Positions 41,883 through 49,359 of a DNA stretch of 64,000 bases are shown here, in pieces (the first letter of the stretch is position 1; each line of letters begins with the position of its first letter). The stretch is from Sulfuriferula multivorans (GTDB lineage Bacteria; Pseudomonadota; Gammaproteobacteria; Burkholderiales; Sulfuriferulaceae), in NCBI RefSeq assembly GCF_003851125.1, contig NZ_BGOW01000001.1:124001-188000 (forward strand), written 5' to 3'. The position numbers and the translations under genes are program-made. Below the pieces are notes generated by a model. That model was not told the origin of the DNA, searched no databases, and saw only the letters and a program-made list of their open reading frames with translations.

Positions 41883-43229
41883 ATGACAGATGTAAATCAG
41901 AGAATTGACGCATCTCCAACAAAAGATTTTTTCATCTCGATTCTGGTAAGGGACATAAAACTTGTCGATGCGATATCTGATTTAGTTGATAACTGTGTTG
42001 ACGGCGCAAGAAGATTGCGCCCAGATAACAACTATGATGGCTTGCATCTCACGCTAGAGGCGAAACCTGATTTCTTTATTATTGCTGATAACTGCGGCGG
42101 CATTAGCGCAAAGATTGCTCGTGAATATGCTTTTCGTTTTGGTCGCCCAGTCAATATAGAAAATACCCCACATTCAATTGGCCAGTTTGGCGTTGGCATG
42201 AAGAGAGCGCTTTTTAAAATGGGGTCAAATATTAAAATTGAGTCAACAGCCGCTGATTCAAAATTTACTATCAACATTGATGTTGATGCATGGAAAAATC
42301 CGGGATATGTTGACGAGCATGGCAAGGAAAGATGGGATTTTGAATTTGAAACGCTAGAGGAAAACTTGAACAATCCTGCCGAGAAATGTTCGACTGTAAT
42401 AACGGTAACAAAATTGCATGAAGGAATTGCAAATGAATTTAAATTGGAAAATTTTGTTACTCGCCTAATTTCAAACATTGAGGCTGCTCATCAAAGCGCC
42501 ATCGGGAATAACTTAAAGATTGCAGTCAATGATATTGATCTCGAATATCGTCAATCCGCGCTTCTCAGCTCAAAAAAGCTACAGCCCCTATACAAAAGCG
42601 TCGGAATTCCAATCAAGGGAAAGGCTGTCACAGTTAGAATTTACGTTGGCATATCGGAAGCAAAGCTAATCGATGCAGGGTGGTATGTTTTTTGTAATGA
42701 ACGTTTGGTGCTTCGCGCTGATAAAAGCCAGGTAACCGGCTGGGATCAGGAAATTAATGGGGTTCACATGCCAAAACCGCATTACCAGTTTGCGCGTTTT
42801 CGAGGGTATGTGTTCTTCGACTCAGATAGCGCCGACGTGCTGCCTTGGAACACCACAAAAAATGGAGTTGATGTCGAATCTAGCTTGTATCAGTCGGCCA
42901 AGTTGGAAATGGTAAATGCAATGCGACCGGTAATCGATTTTTTGAATGCTCTAGATAACGAAATGGATACAGAGAGTACGGCGCTGCAATCAAAGGTCAA
43001 CGAGGCCAAGCCTGCGCTACTTCGCAACATTGCCGAATCCGCTGTATTTGTTTATCCGAAAGCCACCGATACAGATATGAAAAATGAAGAGCCCAAAGAA
43101 GGCAGAATTTCTTATCTTGCATCTTATGAAAAAATTAACCGAATAAAGGAATTGACGGGATGCAAATCTAATCCGGCAGTTGGCTTGCACACTTTTAATT
43201 ATTTTCTCAAATCAATGGGAGAAGAATAA
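41883..43229 (+). CDS. GHKL ATPase of the MORC/MutL-like type found with restriction-modification genes
   Basis: A 448-residue protein. The GHKL ATP site is complete in layout: N box VDAISDLVDNCVDGA (29-43), G1 DNCGGI (69-74) and G2 GQFGVGMKRAL (100-110). The usual catalytic Glu of the N box (xAxxELIDN) is Asp here. A second domain with GWYVFCNERLVLRADKSQ (~270-288) resembles the S5-fold domain of MutL/Hsp90/MORC. Bacterial relatives are known next to cytosine methyltransferases and are thought to be ATP-driven restriction effectors. Strikingly AT-rich, unlike the flanking chromosome. The stop is directly followed by the next gene. Confidence 0.82.
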   Translation: MTDVNQRIDASPTKDFFISILVRDIKLVDAISDLVDNCVDGARRLRPDNNYDGLHLTLEAKPDFFIIADNCGGISAKIAREYAFRFGRPVNIENTPHSIGQFGVGMKRALFKMGSNIKIESTAADSKFTINIDVDAWKNPGYVDEHGKERWDFEFETLEENLNNPAEKCSTVITVTKLHEGIANEFKLENFVTRLISNIEAAHQSAIGNNLKIAVNDIDLEYRQSALLSSKKLQPLYKSVGIPIKGKAVTVRIYVGISEAKLIDAGWYVFCNERLVLRADKSQVTGWDQEINGVHMPKPHYQFARFRGYVFFDSDSADVLPWNTTKNGVDVESSLYQSAKLEMVNAMRPVIDFLNALDNEMDTESTALQSKVNEAKPALLRNIAESAVFVYPKATDTDMKNEEPKEGRISYLASYEKINRIKELTGCKSNPAVGLHTFNYFLKSMGEE

Positions 43230-44183
43230 ATGGCTGGCAGCTATCGCAAAATAAACTACACCATTCGACCAGCGAAGTCCGTCGAAAGAAAGATGCTGTG
43301 CGACATCTTTAGAAAGCTGAATGATTTTTATACGATCGATAGTTATCGGTATATTGGTTTTGGTGCGGTGTACTTTTCGGACTTTGTTCTTTTTCATCGC
43401 ATGTTGGGGATCCGCAACATGGTCAGCATTGAAAGCACGCTTTCGGAAAGTGTTAAGCGCAGATTTGAATTTAATGCCCCCTATAAATACATAGAACTAA
43501 AGTTTGGAAAATCTTGGGAGGTGTTACCGACCCTTGAATGGAAGGATATTCCAACAATACTCTGGCTTGATTATGATGGTTTGCTCGAATCTAATTGTTT
43601 GAGAGACATCGAAACATTCTTCTCGTCGGCGACATCCGGTAGCGTTTGCCTTGCATCATTTAATATTCAAGACGACCCCGATTCTGGGGCGGGGACTCCT
43701 TTAGACCGCCTAAAGACCCAAATAGGCGAGGAAAATGTTCCGAGGGATGTAGGTGCTAATTCGCTCAGCGGATGGGATCGTGCGGATATTTTTAGACGAA
43801 TTATTACCAATAAAATAGAAGAAATTCTTTCGCAAAGAAATGGTTCTATGCCAGATAGCGCAAAGCTTTGCTATCGCCAGTTATTTAATTTTCACTATTC
43901 AGATGGCGCGTTAATGCTCACTGTTGGAGGAATAATATACGGCTCTGGTCAAAAACATTTGCTCGACAAATGCGCATTTACGAACTTGCGATTTTGCAAA
44001 GACGGAAGTGAGCCTTATAAAATTAACATTCCCAAGTTAACTTTTAAGGAAATTAGGCATCTTGAATCTCTAATGCCTATCAGCGAAGAAAGTTATAAGA
44101 CAATTAACATCCCGCAGTCCGAAATTATTCAATATTGTGAAGTGTATCGCTACTTTCCAATTTTCGCCGAATCTGAAGTTTGA
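43230..44183 (+). CDS. Unknown partner of the MORC-like ATPase, Rossmann methyltransferase-like
   Basis: A 317-residue protein that begins right after the ATPase stop. RYIGFGAVYFSDFVLFHR (~46-63) could be a SAM-type glycine loop, MVSIEST (~70-76) an acidic end of strand 2, and TILWLDYDGLL (~116-126) a motif IV-like strand, so a class I methyltransferase-like fold is possible. No nuclease motif (PD-ExK, HNH, Vsr) is evident. AT-rich like its neighbour. I do not recognise the family with confidence; in context it is the unknown third part of the defence module. Confidence 0.7.
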   Translation: MAGSYRKINYTIRPAKSVERKMLCDIFRKLNDFYTIDSYRYIGFGAVYFSDFVLFHRMLGIRNMVSIESTLSESVKRRFEFNAPYKYIELKFGKSWEVLPTLEWKDIPTILWLDYDGLLESNCLRDIETFFSSATSGSVCLASFNIQDDPDSGAGTPLDRLKTQIGEENVPRDVGANSLSGWDRADIFRRIITNKIEEILSQRNGSMPDSAKLCYRQLFNFHYSDGALMLTVGGIIYGSGQKHLLDKCAFTNLRFCKDGSEPYKINIPKLTFKEIRHLESLMPISEESYKTINIPQSEIIQYCEVYRYFPIFAESEV

Positions 44184-44288
44184 GAAAAATAAAGATATTA
44201 GCTTCGCGTATCTTCAGGGTTGATCAGCACAAGGCTGGCTACTGCATTTGCAGCGCCAAACTCATCCGTGAACTTCGCAATTGCTAAC

Positions 44289-44993
44289 ATGCCATTTCCT
44301 AAATATCCCTCTTCTATTTTTGACGTTGCCGCAGCGCTGAAAAAACGCTACCGTGACTTCAACCACTACAACCTCAAAGACCCGCTGGACGAATTGCTGT
44401 TCATCATTTGCAGCACCAAGACTGGCGAGGCGAGCTACCGCAGCACCTTCCGCTCGCTGAAAGAAACCTTCCCTACACATCTGCACATCGCCGAAGCGCC
44501 CGCCGAATATATCGCGCGGCCTATCGTCAGCGGCGGGTTGTCAAACCAGAAAGCAAAGGCGATCCGCGAACTGCTCGATGTGATCGTGGAAAAGTTCGGT
44601 GAGCCGACGCTGAAGCCGTTGCGCAAGATGAGCGACACGGAGGCCGAGGCTTTTTTGTTGGCGCTGCCGGGAGTCGGGAAGAAAGTGGCGCGCTGCGTTC
44701 TGATGTACTCGCTGGGCAGGCAGGTTTTCCCAGTGGACACGCATTGCTGGCGTATCGCCCGCCGCCTCGGCTGGGTCAGGCCTACGCAAAAAGACAAACA
44801 CTGCGCGCCGCGCGACATGGATCGCCTGCAATCCAAAATCCCGCCCGAGCTTCGCTACTCGCTGCACGTAAACATGATTTCACTCGGGCGCGAGATTTGC
44901 ACTCCATCTGTACCCCATTGCGATGAATGTCCCATATCAGCTTTGTGCCCCAAGACTGGTGTGGATCGAATGAAGAAAAAAATTAAAGTCTAG
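44289..44993 (+). CDS. Endonuclease III-like DNA glycosylase (HhH-GPD with 4Fe-4S cluster)
   Basis: A 234-residue HhH-GPD protein. The hairpin LPGVGKKVA (126-134) keeps the catalytic Lys132, VDTHCWR carries Asp150, and the cluster loop is C-x6-C-x2-C-x5-C (Cys204, 211, 214, 220). So both lyase and glycosylase residues are present. It follows two 5-methylcytosine methyltransferases. Mig.MthI, an EndoIII relative, repairs G-T mismatches from deaminated 5mC next to a methyltransferase, so a similar role is possible. GC content is back to normal, so it may instead be a resident nth-like gene. Start at ATG 44289; the frame begins with TTG at 44220. Confidence 0.85.
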   Translation: MPFPKYPSSIFDVAAALKKRYRDFNHYNLKDPLDELLFIICSTKTGEASYRSTFRSLKETFPTHLHIAEAPAEYIARPIVSGGLSNQKAKAIRELLDVIVEKFGEPTLKPLRKMSDTEAEAFLLALPGVGKKVARCVLMYSLGRQVFPVDTHCWRIARRLGWVRPTQKDKHCAPRDMDRLQSKIPPELRYSLHVNMISLGREICTPSVPHCDECPISALCPKTGVDRMKKKIKV

Positions 44994-45220
44994 AAATGGC
45001 GCTTTAGAAATCAAATGAGCGGACGTTCAAAAATCACATTCCTATACAAGTAACTACAAGCGGCCCTTTCATTGCAAGCATCATGACGGGCGGGTATGTG
45101 TCGTATTCTGCCGTTTATTAATATCGATTTCTGGCCTTGATCAGTCTTATAAGGCATAGGTATTACAAGCCATCCTGTCAGCAAGATGGGCGCTACCTTA
45201 TGCACGGGGTATCACCCGTT

Positions 45221-45274
45221 TCATTGCACATCAATCAATGACGATGGCATGATGCGCGTCAGTACCATTACAAA
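45221..45274 (+). promoter_or_regulatory. Conserved upstream module, copy A (before the sulfotransferase gene)
   Basis: A 54-base segment very similar to 47535-47588: shared TCATTGC-n-CATCAATC-n-AT, then ACGATGGCATGATG-n-GCG and CATTA. It ends 61 bases before the ATG at 45336; copy B ends 51 bases before its ATG. Conserved TNACGA and TANCAT boxes with 17 bases between could be a shared sigma-70 promoter, with the upstream part a regulator site. The rest of the 342-base gap 44994-45335 shows only an ACGGG-GTATCA-CCCGT inverted repeat (45204-45219). Confidence 0.55.
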
Positions 45275-45335
45275 GAGTACTGGCAGGTGTCGGGTTGATA
45301 ACTGGCAAAATGTCGGTTGGTTATAAAAAGGGGAT

Positions 45336-46082
45336 ATGACCATGGCTCTTGAAATAATCGGCGCAGGGTTTGGGCGCACCGGCACATTGTCTGTTTATAC
45401 CGCACTTCAGCAGTTGGGTTTTCCGTGCTATCACATGTTCGAAGTACTGGAAAACAAGGAAAACAAATCGCACCTGGATTTTTGGCGCAAAGTCGCTAAT
45501 TCCGCGCCGGGCGCTCAGCACGACTGGACACAGGTATTTTCAAAATATACCGCCGCGGTGGACAACCCGGCGTGCTGTGTATGGCGTGAACTGCTGGCTG
45601 CCTATCCCGACGCCAGGGTGGTGCTGACCGTTCACCCTCGCGGTGCCGAAGCCTGGTATGAAAGCACGATGGACACCATCTATTTCACGGAAAAAATGTG
45701 GCAGTTCAAGGTATTGGAATTTGCTACGCCGTTCGGGCGAAAGTTTGGCGACATGTCCCGCAAGCTGATCTGGCAGCGCTCGCACAAGGGCACCATGGAT
45801 GATCGTGACCAAGCCATCGCTCACTATCATCAGCACATCGCGGATGTAAAAGCCGCTGTTCCGGCCGATCGGCTGCTGGTGTTTTCCGCAGACCAGGGCT
45901 GGAAGCCACTTTGCGAGTTTCTGGATGTGCCAGCGCCCGAATCGGAGTTTCCCAATGTCAATGATCGCGCAGCCATTAAAAAGACCGTGCGCGATCTTAC
46001 CAAAGGCGCCTATGTCATTCTTGGTGCGGGTTCGGTTGCATTGGCCGGTTTGATTTATGGGGCCGTCCATTTCTTTTCCTGA
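45336..46082 (+). CDS. Sulfotransferase-family protein with C-terminal membrane helix
   Basis: A 248-residue P-loop protein. The 5'-PSB loop GAGFGRTGTLSVYTAL (~9-24) binds the PAPS 5' phosphosulfate, and the partner region is VVLTVHPRGAEAWYES. It matches the Sulfotransfer_4-type family common in bacteria. The C terminus (~222-244) is one hydrophobic helix, so it is membrane-tethered. SD GGGGA lies before ATG 45336. Substrate unknown. Confidence 0.82.
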   Translation: MTMALEIIGAGFGRTGTLSVYTALQQLGFPCYHMFEVLENKENKSHLDFWRKVANSAPGAQHDWTQVFSKYTAAVDNPACCVWRELLAAYPDARVVLTVHPRGAEAWYESTMDTIYFTEKMWQFKVLEFATPFGRKFGDMSRKLIWQRSHKGTMDDRDQAIAHYHQHIADVKAAVPADRLLVFSADQGWKPLCEFLDVPAPESEFPNVNDRAAIKKTVRDLTKGAYVILGAGSVALAGLIYGAVHFFS

Positions 46083-46187
46083 AAATCAAAGCATAGTGAG
46101 CCGTTCGGTTGTTCGCTCTACTCACTGAGACTGACCGCCTGCGGCGTCCAGTCCACCAACTCAAACGCGATATCTTTTCGGGGAAAC

Positions 46188-46643
46188 ATGGGTTCCATTA
46201 CCGTTCGCCAAGCCATCTTGTCTGATCTTGAAGCGCTTGTGCCGCTTTTTGATGCTTATCGCCAATTCTACGGTCGCGCCAGCGATGTTCGCGCTGCGAG
46301 AGCGTTTTTATTGGCCCGCTTCGATCATGGCGAGTCCATTCTGTTCATCGCATTTGAAGACGGCATGCCTGTTGGTTTTACCCAGCTTTATCCCGGCTTC
46401 TCATCCATATCTCTCGCCCGAACATTCATACTCAATGATCTCTATGTTGATGAGCATGCACGCAGAAAAGGCGTGGCTGCAAAACTGATGTCCGCCGCCG
46501 TCGATTTCGCCCGCGCACTGGGCGCTGTGCGCGTCTCGCTGTCAACCGCCACAACCAATGAAACTGCACAGACCCTTTATCAATCTGCAGGCTGGAAACG
46601 AGATGAACAGTTTCTGGTCTATCACATCAAGCTTTCAACCTGA
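46188..46643 (+). CDS. GNAT-family N-acetyltransferase
   Basis: A 151-residue GNAT: SITVRQAILSDLEALVPLFD start, strand FIAFEDGMPVGFTQLYP, and acetyl-CoA loop LNDLYVDEHARRKGVAAKLM (RRKGVA is the Q/RxxGxG/A motif). C-terminal LSTATTNETAQTLYQSAGWK is the usual end. Substrate not predictable. Confidence 0.9.
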   Translation: MGSITVRQAILSDLEALVPLFDAYRQFYGRASDVRAARAFLLARFDHGESILFIAFEDGMPVGFTQLYPGFSSISLARTFILNDLYVDEHARRKGVAAKLMSAAVDFARALGAVRVSLSTATTNETAQTLYQSAGWKRDEQFLVYHIKLST

Positions 46644-46685
46644 GTTGGCAGCCGAGCAGGCTGCCTCGCGTTAAGGGAGACACAT

Positions 46686-47456
46686 ATGCCAGGCGAACTG
46701 AACAAAAAGGTTTTTGTTGCCGGTGCAGGAGGCGTTATCGGTCGCAGGCTTTGTCCGTTGCTGGTCCGCGACGGCTGGTCGGTGACCGGTACAACACGCT
46801 CGGCAGAGAAAGCATCGGCCCTGCGCGCCATGGGTGTAACGCCGGTGATTGTGGACGTGTTCGACGAGAAAGCATTGCTCGACATTGTCTGCGCAGCGCA
46901 GCCGGATGTTGTGGTGCATCAACTGACCGACCTGCCTCCCGCACTCGACCCCACGAAGATGGCTGATGCGCTAATCCGCAACGCCCGTCTCCGTGAAGTC
47001 GGCACGCGCAATCTGGTCGCCGCGGCGGTGGCTGCGGGAGCAAGGCGGATGGTCGCCCAAAGCCTTGCTTTTGTTTATGCGCCCGGCCCGACGCCCTACC
47101 GTGAAGATGCGCCGCTGAATCTGGATGACCCTGATTTCGGATTATCGGCTCGGGCCGTTGCCAGCCTCGAACAGCAGGTGCTCAGCGCTCCGTTCGAGGC
47201 CATTGTTCTCCGCTACGGGAAACTTTATGGGCCGGGGACTGGTTTCGACAAACCATCTAGTGGCGGGCCGTTGCATGTCGACGCCGCGGCTGACGCAGCA
47301 CGGCGGGCGGTCATGAGCGGTGAGGCTGGTATCTACAATATTGCAGAGGATGACGGTACCGTTACCATCGATAAAGCGCGAGCAGCCCTAGGCTGGAACG
47401 CCGACTTCCGTATCGGCGAATACAATCGCCAGGCAGACACTTCACCTGATCCATAA
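46686..47456 (+). CDS. NAD(P)-dependent epimerase/dehydratase-family protein
   Basis: A 256-residue extended SDR-like protein. Rossmann loop VFVAGAGGVIGRRLCPLL (~7-24) and a second strand VTGTTRSAEKASALRAMGVT are clear. The catalytic Tyr/Lys is not evident (AQSLAFVYAPGP occupies the site), as in atypical NmrA-like members. About 50-60 residues shorter than full epimerases. SD AGGGAGA precedes the ATG. Function unknown. Confidence 0.82.
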   Translation: MPGELNKKVFVAGAGGVIGRRLCPLLVRDGWSVTGTTRSAEKASALRAMGVTPVIVDVFDEKALLDIVCAAQPDVVVHQLTDLPPALDPTKMADALIRNARLREVGTRNLVAAAVAAGARRMVAQSLAFVYAPGPTPYREDAPLNLDDPDFGLSARAVASLEQQVLSAPFEAIVLRYGKLYGPGTGFDKPSSGGPLHVDAAADAARRAVMSGEAGIYNIAEDDGTVTIDKARAALGWNADFRIGEYNRQADTSPDP

Positions 47457-47534
47457 TGCCTGTGGCAGGTCTGAATGTTGAATGCCCGATTCCCGAAAGC
47501 ACGTCTGTCAACGACGGGCAGCGGGTGATTAATT

Positions 47535-47588
47535 TCATTGCGCATCAATCGATTACGATGGCATGATGAGCGCCGTATCATTATAAAA
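47535..47588 (+). promoter_or_regulatory. Conserved upstream module, copy B (before the GGDEF gene)
   Basis: The second copy of the 54-base segment described at 45221. TTACGA (47553-47558), 17 bases, TATCAT (47576-47581) fit a sigma-70 promoter. Confidence 0.55.
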
Positions 47589-47639
47589 ATCCGGACGCAG
47601 GCATCCGGCAATCAACCGTTTTGCATTAACGGAGCACCA

Positions 47640-48269
47640 ATGACGACAGAACAGGATACTTGCCCCAATTGCGCCTCCCTGCGCCAGCAACTGTCTGAAA
47701 AAGACCAGGCGATCCAGGCTTTACGCAACCAGATCGAAGAACTGTCCCGGCATGATCCACTGACCGGCGTGCTCAACCGGCGCAGCCTGACCGAGATGCT
47801 GGATGCGGAATTGCAGCGCTCGCTTCGAACCGGACATCCATTCAGTTTCGCAATCATCGATCTGGACCATTTCGGCGCAGCGAACGATCAATACGGTCAC
47901 CTTGTTGGAGACACCATATTGAAAACAGTGGCCGATACAGCGATCAAGCTGCTGCGGACGGTAGACCGGTTTGGCCGTCTCGACAGTGATCAGTTCGGCA
48001 TCGTGTTACCGGCCACCTGGCTGGATCAGGGCCTGATTGCCATGGGTCGGCTGAGCAACGCTGTGGCTGGGTGCGACTGGGCCGGCATCGCCCCGGGTCG
48101 GGCGGTGACATTTTCCGCCGGGATTACCACCAATGCGCCCAAGGACACTTCCGAGCTGATCGTCAGGCGTGCCGAAAAGGCGCTCGCCCAGGCAAAACAG
48201 GAAGGCAGAAACCGCACCGTGCAGATCGAGGAAGCGCTGCCGGATTTTCCGCCGATGGATTTGGCGTAG
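47640..48269 (+). CDS. GGDEF-domain protein with a degenerate active site
   Basis: A 209-residue protein. A short coiled coil with a CPNC motif (~8-40) is followed by a GGDEF domain (~42-195): HDPLTGVLNRRSLTEMLDAE and FAIIDLDHFGAANDQYGHLV are well conserved. The signature loop reads RLDSDQFGIVL instead of RxGGDEFxxLL, so it is probably not an active diguanylate cyclase and may bind GTP or c-di-GMP as a regulator. The ATG at 47640 follows GGAG by five bases; the frame back to 47538 runs through the upstream module and is rejected. Confidence 0.85.
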   Translation: MTTEQDTCPNCASLRQQLSEKDQAIQALRNQIEELSRHDPLTGVLNRRSLTEMLDAELQRSLRTGHPFSFAIIDLDHFGAANDQYGHLVGDTILKTVADTAIKLLRTVDRFGRLDSDQFGIVLPATWLDQGLIAMGRLSNAVAGCDWAGIAPGRAVTFSAGITTNAPKDTSELIVRRAEKALAQAKQEGRNRTVQIEEALPDFPPMDLA

Positions 48270-48327
48270 CGCACAGCACGACTGTGCCAGCCAGCGCAGA
48301 CCCGGCGCCTCTCCCAGAACGAGGCAC

Positions 48328-49359
48328 TTAGTACGTATGCGCGTGGTCCGGGTCAACCTTGCCGCGAAACACCACATACTGGTAGATGTTGTAGGTCATC
48401 ATCACCGGGATCAGCATGCCGATGCCGACCAGCATGAACACCAGCGTATTGTTCGGGGCAGCGGCCTCATCGATGGTGACGTAGCCGGGAATGATGTAGG
48501 GGAACCAGGTCGCCGCCAGGCCGATAAACGAGAACAGGAAGATCAGCGTGGTCCATACGAAGGGCGCAACTTCGTAACGCTTTTTCAACGCGCGCAGCAG
48601 CATGATGAAGCTGGAAAACGCGGCCAGCGGCAACAGCGCGAAGTAATACACGTTGGGCACGCTGAACCAGCGCGTGTAAATCTGCGGATACTGCATCGGC
48701 GTCCACACTGTCACCACGGCTGCCGTCACGATCATTGCGAGCGCCAGCAGGTGGCCGCGCTCGAAGCACGCGTCCTGCATCATGCCGCGCGATTTCATGA
48801 TGATGTAGGTGGAGCCGAGCATGGCGTATCCGGCCACCACGCCGATGGCGACAAACACGCTGAACGGCGACAGCCAGTCCATCGCGCCGCCGACGAAATG
48901 ACCATTCACCACCGCCACGCCATTGAGCAGCCCGCCCAGCGCGAAGCCTTGCGCCACAGCGGCGACCAGACTGCCGAGCCCGAACGTGAAACTCCAGAGC
49001 GGCTTGTTGGTCGACAGTTCGTGGAATTCGAACGACACACCGCGCAGCATGAAGCCCAGCAGCATGACGATGACCGGGATGTACAGCCCGTGCAATACCG
49101 TGCCATATACCAGCGGAAACGCGCCGAACAGCGTGCCGCCGATCACCACCAGCCAAGTTTCGTTGGCGTCCCAGATGCTGCCCAGGCTGGACATCATGGC
49201 CGCGCGGCGCGGCTCGTCGCCGACGAACAGCGAAAGCACGCCGACGCCGAGGTCGAAGCCGTCGAGCACCACGTAAATCACCATGAACAGGCCGATGATG
49301 AGAAACCAGATGGTCGCCAGCAGGTGGTGGGTAGAATCGAGTGCGGCAGCTTCCATCAA
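48328..49359 (-). CDS. cydB: Cytochrome bd-type quinol oxidase subunit II (CydB/CioB), second copy
   Basis: A 343-residue CydB with FLIIGLFMVIYVVLDGFDLG, SIWDANETWLVVIGGTLFGAFP and LRGVSFEFHELSTNKPLWSF. Full length. The start overlaps the cydA stop by four bases, the normal tight arrangement, unlike the first pair, which is split by a repeat. Confidence 0.94.
   Translation of the reverse strand: MMEAAALDSTHHLLATIWFLIIGLFMVIYVVLDGFDLGVGVLSLFVGDEPRRAAMMSSLGSIWDANETWLVVIGGTLFGAFPLVYGTVLHGLYIPVIVMLLGFMLRGVSFEFHELSTNKPLWSFTFGLGSLVAAVAQGFALGGLLNGVAVVNGHFVGGAMDWLSPFSVFVAIGVVAGYAMLGSTYIIMKSRGMMQDACFERGHLLALAMIVTAAVVTVWTPMQYPQIYTRWFSVPNVYYFALLPLAAFSSFIMLLRALKKRYEVAPFVWTTLIFLFSFIGLAATWFPYIIPGYVTIDEAAAPNNTLVFMLVGIGMLIPVMMTYNIYQYVVFRGKVDPDHAHTY

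Noticed and set aside
45011-45205. 64-codon minus-strand open frame in the 44994-45335 gap
   Set aside because: No ribosome site, no recognisable domain, and composition looks non-coding.
45204-45219. ACGGG-GTATCA-CCCGT as another member of the operator family
   Set aside because: The GGGG/CCCC register is off by one and no good -24/-12 element follows at the expected distance.
48271-48287. GCACAG-CACGA-CTGTGC hairpin after the GGDEF gene as a terminator
   Set aside because: No T-tract on either side; stem is only six pairs.
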